A stretch of DNA of 64,000 bases, from assembly GCA_002917075.1 (NCBI GenBank), contig NTMA01000116.1:7977-71976 (forward strand). Reading direction: 5' to 3'. The notes under the pieces are model-generated. The model was not told the DNA's origin and did no database searches. It saw only the letters and a program-made list of their open reading frames with translations. The translations under genes and the position numbers were made by a program. This DNA is from Hawksworthiomyces lignivorus (Eukaryota > Ascomycota > Sordariomycetes > Ophiostomatales > Ophiostomataceae). Each line of letters begins with the position of its first letter. The stretch's first letter is position 1. Below, piece after piece: positions 22,567 through 33,626 of the stretch.

Positions 22567-25500
22567 GGAGACGCGGAGAGGATGCTGTTCTCGCCTAATT
22601 TTTTTTCCCCCCACGCCTTTGCATCTCTCCTCTAAACGCACCACCCAACTACAAAATTCATACAAACCTCACAACAAAAAAATATTATGATGATAATGAC
22701 GCGGATACACATAATGGAATTTACTACGGCTGGACGAAAGGCTCTTGGGGGAAAAACGGATGGATTAAGGCGTTTTGCATTTTGCTATTTCGAACTGATT
22801 TTTTTCTTCTTCTTCTATTCTGTTCTGCTCTGTTCTGCCCTTCTTGTTTCCATGCTGTCGGGTTTTCTTTTCTTTTCTTGTTCTTTCTCCTTAATGCTGA
22901 GTTGCAAGGGAATGGTTATTGCTCCTTACACGTTTATACCCATATCATGTACAAGGAGCTCCTCCATTGCCTTGGCTTTGTTTTTTTTACTGTTCTCCTT
23001 GGTTTACTTTCTTCCCTGTTCTCTGCACTCTGCAATTCACGTTTTCTCAACAACATCCGACTCTACTCCCTCTCCTCTTCAACCTTTTGGAGGCTTTCTC
23101 TTCGGAAGGTGCTTCCTTTCCTCACCCCAAGGAAATGTACTAGTACAATCACACATTATATTCCTCCCCCCTTCTAGCATACTATATGGATAGACTTTCT
23201 AGTTATAACACAAAGAGCATGGTTTCATCTTGTTGCCACATGAATGAATGAATTTTGGCCCTCCAACAAAGGACTTAAAAAAATTCTGACAACATTTAAC
23301 ACTTGGCAGCTGGGGACTTCCGTCCGTAGGCATGTCTTTTGCGTTCCTTCTGGCAGGATGCATCAGTCGATGACTCCAGCAAATAGCAAACTCGTAGTGA
23401 TAGGTACAACCGTTAAACCGCCCCAAGGACAATTCACAAACCCATCCTGCTGGGAAATAGGGGGCCAAAACGTGGGGCTAAAACAAGGAGAGGAGGATGC
23501 TGACGGGTAGCGGCAATTGGGGCCAGGCAAGAAGAAGCAGCGCTCGCTAGGGCGAAATTGCAAGGAGATACGGCCTAAATCTCACTTCGAATGCCGTCCG
23601 TAGGAATTCTAGCACGGAGTACGGAGTAAGTGGGAGGCAGTGAAAGGGGGGTGTTGTCCTGTTTTCGAAGAGATCAACCAAGCTCACAGTGGAAGAGGAA
23701 TATTAGAGGGTAGCATCGATTCGGCTCGCAGGAATTGGCCAGACGTTGGGGGTCCACCTCAAACTACGACGCAACAGCAGAAGCAGGTCGTACTCGTTTC
23801 CTGTTCCCTCTTTGGGAGACACATCATATTACTGAGACACCGAGGAAATCAGACAGAAGAGAAACCATGGATGCCTGCTGCCTTGAGGATCATTCCGTGT
23901 CTTGCGTCTCCTCTGCCCGGGATATTTTGTTAGATTGCGAGCAGCCCAAAAAAGGTTGACGCAACGTAGTCTCCTTAGGCAGCAACCAAGGTTGATTCGA
24001 ATCTTTTTTACCTTTGTGTGTGAGGCTTCCCATGTCCAGCTGTAGTGTGGATTCACGGAAAAAGCTTATTGATATTAGCGGATGACTGGTGGAGGGTGAA
24101 GGGGGGGGGGGGAAGGCCTTGTCGTCCGGCAAGGTGGCCCGAGAGAAGCACGCAGAACAAAGCGAATTACTTTTACGTTGGAACATCTCTTCCCAAAAAG
24201 GCACGCTGGAGCGCGGACCACTTCGCAGGCTCGGACCCCATTACCCCTGCCCAGGTGTCGGACTCGCGAAATACATGGTACATGTGGCCAGTGTGCAGAC
24301 GGCTGTGTGATTGCGACCCTGGCAGCACCCAAATCGCGAAAACATGTGAGTACGCGAGGCGAGCTAGAGTGCTTTGGGACGAGGAGGAGGGGAAGAGTGG
24401 TGAGTAAGACAGAAGAGCCAAAAGAGGCCAGATCGGCCGCCAAGAAGCCAGCTAGCAAGGCAAGCTAGGCGCTGGGAGGGGAATGCTCGTCGTGACCGAA
24501 ACGCGTAAACGAGGCACGCGAGAGGACAGAAAAGATACTATAAGAAAAAGAAAAGAAAGCGGTCAAGGACCAAAAAGTTTCGCAACCGCATAGATGCAGA
24601 TTTTGGGAGGGAGTCAGGGAGGGGTGCCGCAGTTGTGGACAGAAACTGCTGTGAGAGATACAACAATGAAAAAGGAGCTAAAAGAGTCAAAAAGTAAGAC
24701 AGGAGCAAATCCAGTCCGATCTGCCTTGCTCTCTGACCGTCTCTCTCAACAGAACCCCCAGAAGGGAGAGATTTGAGGAGAAGACGGAGATGGGAGGAGC
24801 GCACATGTCAATCACACAAGAGCTGCACGCAATAATCTCTGCTCAACAAAGGACGGAGCTTTTGGGACCGACTCTCTTTCGCATCTATCTACCCGTCTTT
24901 TCTTTTATCAGCTGTGCCTTCTTTCATCCGCATATCAATCTGTCTGTCTTTGATATCCAGCAGAGTTTGTCTCTCGAGCGATGTGCCTCGGCAGAACTGC
25001 CGTGGAAAACCCATGTGGTCATGAGATGCACACTTGCTGATTCTAGACTGCCCAGAACAACCCAATGATGAGCACTACGTCGCAGAGGCCGAAAGCCAAG
25101 ACGGAGAAAGGTGTGCGCCTCAGAAAGCCTGCCCTCAGCCTTGCTAATGGCAGGCTGTCTAAGGCTTATATAGTTCGATGCTCTCCTCAACGTGTGCTCG
25201 TCTCACCCCAGACACACCCCACGTTGCAACCCCCATTCGTTCTGCCTTCGGGTCTGCCTTTCGGTGGTCTCTGTGCCCGGCAGCATGGCACCCTCCTTTC
25301 TGCAGCGGATATATCCTCCTCTCACTTTTTGCATGGCTCGCTTTTCCGGGCGACCCTTTGCAGAATTTGCACGGAAGTGGATCGCTTTGAAAGCACTAAT
25401 ATTTATAAATAGCTAAATAAGCAAATAGGCGCAGGATATTTGTTCTCACTTGCTGAACAGCGCCGCCCATCCATGTCTACCTTCTAAGCAAGCTCAAGTC

Positions 25501-26264
25501 TGCTTGGGATCTCAGCGACAAGAAACGCCTTGCTGAGTATGAGACTAGAAAAGACAACATATATCGAATTGTAGGCGACACGCTAGGAGACGATGCAGCT
25601 CTGCTTACGATGATTGGGAATTCGTGTCATACGTCTGCCGCAGCTTGATTCTGCCCTGCAGAATATGACAGGCACTTCTAGAACGAGAAAGCATTTATAA
25701 TATTGAGTTCCTGTTGTTGGACTCTTTAGACTCCCAAAATACCAGGACAAGACAAAAGGAAAACAGAATAACATGTCGAAGTTTAAGAACACAAATGAGA
25801 TTCGCTAAAAGACACGATATGTTTCCAAGAAACAAAAGACAATGCTCCACTCTTCGACGACATTTTGATACTTTTTTGGTCCTGCGCCCTTTACCCTTCG
25901 CCCCCCCTTTCCGATGTCAACTGTCAACTGTTCGTACAAGCCCTATTCCATGCTTCAGATTTTTCTGCTTCACCATAGACCGTCCTTTTGCTGGTCTATT
26001 TCCTCCTCGTAGCTAGCCTCTCCTAGATGGGGATTGGCCTCGTAAATCTTACACAATATCCTGAAAGCTCTCTTGAGCGTAATACCACACACACAGGAGG
26101 GAATCGTTCCAACGCCTTCACAGCGTTGTTGCTCCTCCTCCCAATCAAATCTGTCATGATGCATCTCAGGCTGCTGTATCCCATCCTCGTTTCTGACCTC
26201 GACCGCGTTGGAAGCAGTTCTATATCGGAGGTGGATCAGGAAGTAAAGGGTGTGTTTTCTGCGT
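22567..26264. other. 3.7 kb intergenic, no gene recognised
   Basis: This is the space between the bZIP stop and the 3' end of the minus-strand Ysy6 gene. T-rich pyrimidine sequence follows the bZIP stop (22780-23100), probably including its 3' UTR. There is a G run at 24101-24112 and one copy of a short recurrent motif, TACGGAGTA, at 23620-23628. No reading frame has a recognised domain. Confidence 0.5.
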
Positions 26265-26642
26265 CTACATAAAGAAGCGCGAGAAGACCTCGACGATAAG
26301 GCCGCCAAAGACAACGAAGCCGAGAACGCCTGTTATGGGGAGACAGCACAATGGTTAGTCGCAAAACATGTTCTCCTGAAAGGCTACAAAGAAAGAGCAG
26401 GGGAGAGCGTACCCAGCCACATGGGCGAGATGGGCGACTTTGGTGCGTTCTTGTTGCGCAGCTTCAGCTCGGCCTCCGACTTGCCGCGGCGAGCATCTTG
26501 CTCTTTCGCGAACTTCTGGTTGCGGCGCCGCTGCTCGGGTGTTTGGGCCTGTGGACAAGGAAGCAATGAATGTTAGATTGGACCGAGCTGGAAATATTGA
26601 ATTGCAATGGAGAAGCACTTAGCCGAGAGAGTGACATACCAT
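26265..26642 (-). CDS. ysy6: Ysy6/SERP1 (RAMP4) stress-associated ER membrane protein
   Basis: A 67-residue tail-anchored ER protein in three coding exons: 26642-26640 (the ATG alone), 26548-26413 and 26329-26265. The sum is 68 codons. The sequence reads A-Q-T-P-E-Q-R-R-R-N-Q-K-F-A-K, then a charged helix, K-S-P-I-S-P-x-W, and a single hydrophobic C-terminal membrane segment (GVLGFVVFGGLIVEV) ending in F-S-R-F-F-M. This matches the SERP1/RAMP4/Ysy6 family, which binds the Sec61 translocon and protects newly made membrane proteins under stress. The first intron (GTATGT ... CCACAG) begins right after the ATG, and a second intron (GTACGC ... AACAG) precedes the anchor. The gene is easily missed because no exon exceeds 136 bases. 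Confidence 0.92.
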
Positions 26643-27445
26643 TTTGTGAGAGGTTGTGTGTGAAAAGCTGGAGAGAGAGAGAGAGAGAGATGACGGATGG
26701 GCAGACGAGGCCGGAAAGCAAACTGCCGCGGTGTTTCTTGTGGCAACACCAAGAAGGTAGGTTGAAGTTCGAAACGAGAGGAATCAATGGGTGTCGTCTG
26801 ATGAATGAGCCGCTCGTAGGTCACAGAACGACAAGGACGAGAAGAAGCTGCGATGTCTGAGATGATGAAAGTCGATAGAAGAATTGAAGGAGAATGGAAG
26901 TTTGTTGAAGTTCAAAAAACCAGGATCGCAAGAAGCCAAATAATATTAATGCTGTACCTTTTTATTTTTCTGGTCTTGGTCCCTTTTTCTCCCTGCATTT
27001 GCAGGAGGTTCACGCCAATTAACGCTTGGGGACACATTACCACATCTGATCTTTGGGGCCACATTGCCGCTATGGCGCACCCACACCTCCCGCCCCAGAG
27101 CACATCGGGCTGGTTAGTCATTGTACGGAGTACTCTGTTCACATTAAAGGTGTCCACGCTACCGTATTTTGCGGGTTGGGTATAGGCTTCTTAGTGGATG
27201 CTTTTTAGTGGGTCGAGCCTCTATTTTAGGGTGCTTCGAGAAAATGCGCGTGTACCCTGATTGGTTCAATCTGCGTTTGAGCAGGTCACCCCGTAAACTG
27301 GGAAAGGCAATAATATTAATATGCCAAAAAAATAAGGTGAAAAAAAATGCCCTTCAATAAGACAGCTTCTCACTGATATCATGCATCCCGAGTCCGTACG
27401 CTCGGGCAATACGACAGATTAACGAACCACACGACAACGCCCACG
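26643..27445. promoter_or_regulatory. Divergent promoter region, ysy6 / small mitochondrial-type protein
   Basis: This 803-base gap lies between two outward-pointing small genes. A (GA)10 repeat at 26671-26690 lies 29 bases upstream of the ysy6 ATG, so the coding strand is CT-rich there. A TACGGAGTA motif lies at 27124-27132. Confidence 0.4.
26671..26690. repeat. (GA)10 microsatellite
   Basis: Ten perfect GA units lie in the 5' leader or core promoter of ysy6. On the coding strand this is a (TC)10 pyrimidine tract, common just upstream of fungal start sites. Confidence 0.8.
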
Positions 27446-27941
27446 ATGTTTACAAGACGGCTTGCGGCCTCACCGGCGCTGCGGCAGGCATTCCGCCCGC
27501 GGTCTTCCGTTCCGCGTCCTGCCGGCTACCTGCCATCCGGGCGTGTGCCGGCAGCCCGCCGGTGGAACTCATCAGAACCGTCGCAATATGTACAGTGATC
27601 CATTCTGTGTATTGCGATATGGCGCTATATTTGATTGTCCTAGTGAAGCTAACCGAAGACCGAATAGTCCTCGTTCTTCAAGACCTTCGGCCGCCCCATT
27701 GCCAAGGTCTGTCTGATGGCCATCTTCACCTACCAGCTCGTCTACTTTGGGTGGACTAAGCTGGAGCAGGACGAGATCCGGGCTGAGCGTCAATGTATGT
27801 AAATTTCGCATGCCTTCTCTTCCCTCTCCATGCGTATGTCTTTTGCCCTCTTTGAAATAATTCCACTAATTGCTATGTACAGCTGAGGTGTCTGCTCTGG
27901 AAGCCCAGGTCAAGGAATTGCAGGCAAGCAAAAAAGCATGA
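27446..27941 (+). CDS. Small mitochondrial-type inner-membrane protein, 3 exons
   Basis: 109 residues from exons 27446-27589, 27668-27794 and 27883-27941 (110 codons with stop). The N-terminus (MFTRRLAASPALRQAFRPRS...) is rich in Arg/Ala/Ser without acidic residues, a good mitochondrial presequence ending near RRWNSSEPSQ. The second exon carries FFKTFGRPIAKV and one membrane segment (VCLMAIFTYQLVYFGW) followed by an acidic/basic helix. The last exon is a short coiled coil (EVSALEAQVKELQ). This layout, a presequence, one TM and a C-terminal coiled coil, resembles small assembly factors such as Ina17 of the inner-membrane assembly complex for ATP synthase. That assignment is a guess from architecture, not a recognised match. 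All introns have consensus ends (GTACAG/TAG and GTATGT/CAG). Confidence 0.75.
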
Positions 27942-28521
27942 CGCGATAAATAACAGGCTTTAGGCGTTAGGGGAGTTCGTCTGTCTTATTCTATGACCAG
28001 GCTCATCTGAGCAGTTTTTTGATGACAATAGGGATGAGTTTCTGTTACTATTGTCGCCAATGCTGTATGACAGAATATTTTACGCATATGCATATCACAA
28101 AATGAACGTTTTTTTTCTGCTCTTCTATAACGTAATCTTATGCTCATTCCATATATCGCTCGTTGTATGTACACCCATAAAAAAATAAAAAGAATTCAGC
28201 CAATTCCAAAAAGCCACCAAAAGCGCCCAAGACCGTCGATTTGAACCGGACCCCCCTCAGATCGTAAAACGATGCATGGAAAGCCCCCTCTTCTCCGGAG
28301 AGACTGTACGGTACACCATTTTCTCGCTGCCACCGCTTTCTCTACTATGTATGTATGTATGTGTATATGTGTGTGCGTTGTGTCTCGAATGTCGTAGACA
28401 GAAACGGGGAGAAGGAGAAACATGCAAAAAAAAAATCCAACGCCCATCTATGAACCACGAATAATAGAGCAGACAAGAACAACAAGAAACCAACAAAACA
28501 TAACGGCCAAACCCTCCCAGA
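27942..28521. other. Convergent 3' spacer
   Basis: This 580-base AT-rich gap lies between the convergent small mitochondrial-type gene and mid1. A TATG/TGTG-type simple repeat lies at about 28345-28375, and an A run at 28427-28435. The string at 28235-28245 resembles an inverted tRNA B box but lacks arms. Confidence 0.4.
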
Positions 28522-30699
28522 CTACAGCCACAGCGCGGCCAGGCTGCAGGCGGCGGCGGCGAGAGCGAGGCGGGGCCAGGACAGTGGGGCGGCATAGGCG
28601 CGGGGCGCGGCAGAGAAGAAGTGGGCGGAGCCCGGGTAGTTGCAGGTGACGGCGCCGTTCTGGTCGGCGGTGGCGCGCAGGCCGTAGCTGGTGTTGAAGC
28701 CGATGTCGCCGGGCAGGGGGCAGCCGAAGCCGATGGCGGAAGGGCAGCTCTGGACCAGGTTGTAGCAGAGGTCGTCGCAGGGCAGGACCTCCTTGTAGGG
28801 GCCCGGCGCCACGGTAGCGTCGATAAAGGGGTTGCGCGAGGCGTTGAAGGCGGTGGTGTTGGGGAACTGGGCGGCGACGGCCGGGTCGAGGGCGCTGCCG
28901 TCGGGGAAGGGCTGGCTGAGGGCGCGGGGCTGCAGCCAGGGCGAGTCGTCGCCAAAGTCGGCGCAGCGCGGGATGGCGACGGAGCACAGCCAGCTCTTGT
29001 AGGCGGCGGCGCAGTCGTCGCAGCCGCGCACGAGCGAGTAGCGCTGCGTGGTGGGGGCCTCGCAGGGGATCTGGGCGAGCACGTTCTGGAAATTGGCGAA
29101 CATGTCGGCGGCGTACTGGTCGTAGGCGGCGGCGAGGGCGCCGGCGTCGGCGAAGCGGGACGGGTTGCTGGGCACGGCGTAGGCCGTCTCGTTGCAGAAC
29201 GTCAGGTTGAAGACGACTTCGCAGTTGGCGCCGGCCGCCTTGGTCGAGAAGCTGGTCGCGCGCGCCACCTTGCCGCCGCCGCCGACCACGCCGCTGGCGC
29301 CCACCTGCAGCACCTGGACGCCTGCGCCGACGGCGCCGTCGGACGCGTTGCCGCCGACCGTCGGCAGCGCCGCCAGGATGCCGCTGTAGCTGCTGCTCGC
29401 GTTCAGCCCGCTAAAGTAGAACTGCTGCTTGGGCAGGTTGCCTAGCCCCGCGCGCGTCATGCCCGTCGTCACCAGGCTGGTGAACTTGCCGTTCTTGGTC
29501 GCCGCGATCTGCGCGTACGTCTGCAGGCCGCAGTAGGAGAAGCGCACGCCGTCGATGGACGCGTCCGCCTGGTTCTGCGCGAACATGACATAAGGCTGGT
29601 TGCCCATGATGGCCTCGTCCAGGTCCGCGTCCGTGCTGTCCGTCAGGTTGTGCGTGATCAGCAGCGCCGCGCCCGCGTCGCTGTCCACCCAGATCAGGTT
29701 GGCGTCCGTCTCGTTGTCGTAGCTGTGGTACCAGCCGTCCACCGACGCCGCCACTTGGAAGTTGTACTGGCCCTCCAGCATCGTCGACGAGATGTTGGGC
29801 GCCGCGATGCCCACGTACACGTCGTCCGTCGCGTTGATAGCCACCATGACCGCCCCCTCCGTGAACACGTGCCACGTCTGCTGGCCCGGGTCGGCCAGCG
29901 GGCCCGGCGCAATGTTCTTGGCCGTCGTCGACACGTACATGGTCAGCTGCGGCGCCTGGCTCGAAGTTGTCGCAGACAGCAGCTGCGGCTGGATGCACGT
30001 ATTCGCCGACAGGTAGATCGTCTTAGCTTGCCCACCACTTTGCCGTTTTCTCAGGCGCCGCCGCCGCCGCCGCCGCCGTTGGCTGCCGCCATCTTCATCC
30101 GCAGCTTCTTCTTCCTCTGCTGCTGCTGCTGTTTCGTCGTCATCCTCTTCGTCGAGAGAGTCCTCCCAGTTCAGAGTCTCCTGGTCGTCTTCTTCGCCCT
30201 CCGCAACTCTCCTGCGCAGCTCATGCTCGCCTACTGCGTCGTCGTCGTCTTGCCCGCGTGCAAAGATGGTCCCCTTCTCGAACACGAATACCTGCGTCGT
30301 TCCGGGCACAACATTCAGCTGCTCAGGCACATTGTTGGACAGCGAGGTGACGCCAGGTGGCGCGCGTCCCATGATGCTCCGGTCAAAGGCGCCAAAATCG
30401 GGCTCATACAAGACTGACGGCGAGTCGCCGCTCGCAATGTCTGCTTGTATCACGCCATCGTCGTCGTTTCTGTCTCGTACTAAGGACTGGAACCAGTTTT
30501 GGATGCCGCCAGCGCTGTCGTCTTCGCGTGGTAATGATGGTGCGTCGAGGAAGCTGCTGGCGTCGCCAGCGGATGTGGCGGCGGCTGTATGGTGTGGAGA
30601 GGAGAGGAGGAGAAGCAGCGGAAGGAAGACGGTTAGGGTCGACGCCATGCTGGAAGCGGCCAACAGCCTCCGTCGACGATGAGGCATAGAGGGTCCCAT
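28522..30699 (-). CDS. mid1: Mid1-type stretch-activated calcium channel subunit
   Basis: Single-exon gene for up to 725 residues, the regulatory partner of the Cch1 channel in the fungal plasma membrane. An ATG at 30699 gives a short Arg-rich leader before a strong signal sequence; the ATG at 30647 (MASTLTVFLPLLLLL) gives the signal peptide directly and may be the real start. The C-terminal half is the Mid1 cysteine-rich domain, e.g. CEVVFNLTFCNETAYAVP, then SLVRGCDDCAAAYKSWLC, CDDLCYNLVQSCP and FGCPLP. N-glycosylation sites are frequent, and a hydrophobic C-terminal tail follows (LALAAAACSLAALWL). A run of acidic residues followed by a poly-Arg stretch and KR (near 30040-30200) is an insert with a Kex2-like site. 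Mid1 proteins of this class enable Ca2+ entry under mating-pheromone, cell-wall or mechanical stress. Confidence 0.92.
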   Translation of the reverse strand: MGPSMPHRRRRLLAASSMASTLTVFLPLLLLLSSPHHTAAATSAGDASSFLDAPSLPREDDSAGGIQNWFQSLVRDRNDDDGVIQADIASGDSPSVLYEPDFGAFDRSIMGRAPPGVTSLSNNVPEQLNVVPGTTQVFVFEKGTIFARGQDDDDAVGEHELRRRVAEGEEDDQETLNWEDSLDEEDDDETAAAAEEEEAADEDGGSQRRRRRRRRLRKRQSGGQAKTIYLSANTCIQPQLLSATTSSQAPQLTMYVSTTAKNIAPGPLADPGQQTWHVFTEGAVMVAINATDDVYVGIAAPNISSTMLEGQYNFQVAASVDGWYHSYDNETDANLIWVDSDAGAALLITHNLTDSTDADLDEAIMGNQPYVMFAQNQADASIDGVRFSYCGLQTYAQIAATKNGKFTSLVTTGMTRAGLGNLPKQQFYFSGLNASSSYSGILAALPTVGGNASDGAVGAGVQVLQVGASGVVGGGGKVARATSFSTKAAGANCEVVFNLTFCNETAYAVPSNPSRFADAGALAAAYDQYAADMFANFQNVLAQIPCEAPTTQRYSLVRGCDDCAAAYKSWLCSVAIPRCADFGDDSPWLQPRALSQPFPDGSALDPAVAAQFPNTTAFNASRNPFIDATVAPGPYKEVLPCDDLCYNLVQSCPSAIGFGCPLPGDIGFNTSYGLRATADQNGAVTCNYPGSAHFFSAAPRAYAAPLSWPRLALAAAACSLAALWL

Positions 30700-32640
30700 T
30701 GGATGGGACGGGAGATTCCGAGTATCTCGATGAGAGGTAGCTGGGTCTCCGAGAGATGCTCCCCTCAAAAGGGGCCGGATGGCGTCAGTCTCTTTCACTA
30801 GATTTTTGCCGTATTTCGTCTGCCGTCGTCGCCGTCGTGGATCGATTGATCAAATGTGACAACACGAGAAGGGCAGGGGCGGGTGAAGTGGGTGGGCTTG
30901 GAGAGGACACGGCAGGGATGCGTCCTTCAAGTAAAAGCGGCTTCTATCTAGCTAGTATGCTTGGGCCGTTTATCGTTTCTCTTTATACATATTTTATCGT
31001 CAATTGTCGTGACGCCGTCGATGTAGAATTTATTCTAATATTTCTAGAAACGATCGTGTAAGATGCAGAAAAGCAGAAAAAGGAGAGGATGGCTGACGCT
31101 CGAGTTTCAGAGGCCTGCATGGTCCCAAACAAGGGGATGAGCAATGCATGTGGGCATTGGATTGCGAGTACGACAGCACGTTTTCTTGCGTCGTCGTATA
31201 TCTGTCCCGGCACTGTGGCACAGTGGGACAATACGAGCCACAGTACCAAATTTGGACCAAGCCACTCCATACAGGTCTCCCCCCTATTGGCCCCTATTGG
31301 CACAAAAAGGCCACGAATTACGGAGCACATATTAAAAAATGGCCGCATGCCTGCAGTTGTTAATTGCGACAAACTAAAGTACGGCGTAAGCATACGACGT
31401 AGAGTAATAATGAGAGCTGTCACCGTCGGGTGTGTGCGGACGAGCAGCGCTCTTGTTGGTGGCGTTTTGTCCCTGTGATGAAGCTGCGTTGGTTGGGACA
31501 CTGCTTTGTATGCTGCTATTGAAACATGCGACTCTCGTAGATATCCCCTCGAGAGAGTTCCACGCATGTGATTTCTTTCCCCTCGGGGCTTTCTATTATA
31601 CAGGGCCTGGCCATGCAACTCGAAGTCGATGGTCGGGATTGGCTAATAAAAAAGCAGTTTCGTTTCTACATATTGGAGAGCACATGAGAGAGCCTTGCAG
31701 ACTACTCTCATGCGGTACGGCGAAATATGATACGCTAGACAGAGCTATTACATACGTGCAAGCATAAGTCTAAAACCGAAAGATACGAGTACAGAAATAT
31801 AGACTCATTTCACGCCAGGGTGGAAAGGCACATATTTTGTGAGTATAATAGAACGTTGGAAAGCAAAAATAATGAGAAAAGAGAATAGTAGTCTGAACAA
31901 AACCGTATCGAATCCGTTCATCCATCCCGACTCGAGAGTCACCAGATCGTCCTTCCGCTGCCTGCTGGAAGTATCGTGATATACATTTCGTACATACAAG
32001 CCAAGAGTGGTGACGCCCGGGCACCGCGGTTGGCGTTAATCGATGTCTAATACCGCTCCGGCGCACGCACATACCAAAGAGACAAACTAACGGAGAAAAA
32101 AAAAAAAAAAAGGAAAATCAAACTAAAAAATAACGAAGGACCAAGAGAGGCAGGAAAAAAGATAAAGGAAACCACATCAAAAGGAATGTTGCCGTTACTT
32201 AGACATGACATACAGAACCTCCCCAGCCTTGTCCCATCGCAGGAAGATAATAATAAAGAAAAAGAGAGCTAGGAATTGTCTATGTAGTTCCTCCCGTCCT
32301 GACCGCCAGATCGGGTTCCGTCATGAAGTCATTATCTAGCGTCAAGAGAGGAGGGAGAAATCAATACAGCAAAAATGAGACCGGTGCATCGGGCAACCAC
32401 TTTTCGGGGTTGTGGCGGTCACTTGTCGTCTATCGGGTGCGAGCCGTGTGGCACCGGCCGATTCCACTGCTTGCTCCTCGGCTCTTCTCTGCTAGCTGTT
32501 CCCGAGACGAGCTCGGCAGCGGCGCAGCAGATTAAAAAGGAAAAGAGAAAGAGAAGCAGAGGAGCGGACGTCTTGCAAGCAGCGCATTGGTTTTTGCGCA
32601 GCTGGCACTGCTTGCTGGGGCACGGCGCTTTTGAGCTAAT
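30700..32640. other. 1.9 kb intergenic
   Basis: This contains the promoter and leader of mid1 on its left and the 3' UTR of yop1 on its right. A direct repeat of about 11 bases (CCCCTATTGGC) lies at 31281-31302. The A run at 32097-32111 is a homopolymer. No coding region was supported. Confidence 0.45.
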
Positions 32641-33626
32641 TTACTCGCTCTTCGCAGCTGAGTCGGCCTTGGCGCGCAGGCCAGCCGAGCCAGGCTTGGT
32701 GAAGTAGCGGCCAAGCGTGGGGACCAGGAAGGAACGGAAGATGACCTCAGCACCGCTAAAGGGAGGGAGGGTAAAACACGCAAATATTAGCACAGCATTC
32801 TTTCGCTAGAGGCCAGCACGGAAGACCCGGACAGTGCAGCCCGAAGTGGGTCTTGGGTCGTAGACCGTAGGTCTTTGGGCTGTAACAGAGGGCTAAGGGC
32901 AGGCTTACCGGAAGTAGGGCAGAGAGAGCCACAGCAGGAAGATAAACTTGAAGGTGAAGTAGAAGGGGAACCAGTAGACGACGTTGACGAAGCTCTCGAG
33001 CACCCTGGAAACATGTAGTCAGCACCTCCACATTCCCTTTCTTATTTTCGATGGCCTTATTATTCCCTCATTTCTTTTTCTCTCTTTGATTCTCTCGGTT
33101 TAATCTCCCCCGGTCTTTGGCATGGAAATAGGGCAAGCTCACGTGAAGAAGGCGAAGACGACCCAGTAGGTCAGCCATTGCGTGTCATCCTCCTTGGTGG
33201 TGGTGAAGAGGGCCTCGAGCGAGAAGTAGCCCGGAATGACGAAGCCGGCGAAGTTGGTCAGGAGCTGGCCGCCGAGGTTGAAGATGATGAAAAAGAGGTA
33301 CAGCGCAACGACGCCGAGGGCGGCGTAGGCCTTGGGAACCGTCGTGGTCTTCTCTAGGTTGTTGAGGACGGGGTACTTGGACAGCTGTTGTTTGCGGGAA
33401 AGGGCCCCATGTCAGCAAGGGAGATAGATACATATGAGCGAGATGCGCAGCAGAGCTTGCAGCGATTGAGGAAGCAGTGCTGGCCCTCAGCTACGGCATT
33501 CATGGAGCGCCCAAATAGGCTGAAGAGAAAGCTTTGGGCGCAAAAACACTAGGGCAGGAAGAGAGCACGAACCTCGCCATCGAGCTGCTTGATGTAGTGC
33601 TGGACACGATCTTGCGGGGAAGACAT
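32641..33626 (-). CDS. yop1: Yop1 (DP1/TB2/HVA22, REEP family) ER-shaping protein
   Basis: 168 residues from exons 33626-33573, 33384-33143, 33004-32909 and 32755-32641 (169 codons with stop). The protein starts MSSPQDRVQHYIKQLDGELSK and continues with VPKAYAALG and two hairpin-type hydrophobic segments (FFIIFNLGGQLLTNFAGFVIP and WLTYWVVFAFFTVLESF... FPFYFTFKFIFLLWLSLP). A C-terminal amphipathic part follows (GAEVIFRSFLVPTLGRYF). This is the TB2/DP1/HVA22 fold that wedges into and curves tubular ER membrane with reticulons, and in yeast binds Yip1. Length matches the family (about 170-180). All introns are short with consensus sites (GTTCGT, GTGAGC, GTAAGC donors). Confidence 0.95.

Noticed and set aside
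28225..28275. Possible minus-strand tRNA: GGTTCAAATC B-box-like string
   Set aside because: The bases flanking the loop do not form a T stem, and no A box or acceptor stem was found at a suitable distance.
28621..29445. 274-codon + strand frame over mid1
   Set aside because: Antisense shadow of mid1, low complexity G/V/A/R composition without any domain.
31281..31302. Tandem CCCCTATTGGC duplication as a possible mobile-element end
   Set aside because: Only two copies, no inverted repeat or target duplication nearby.
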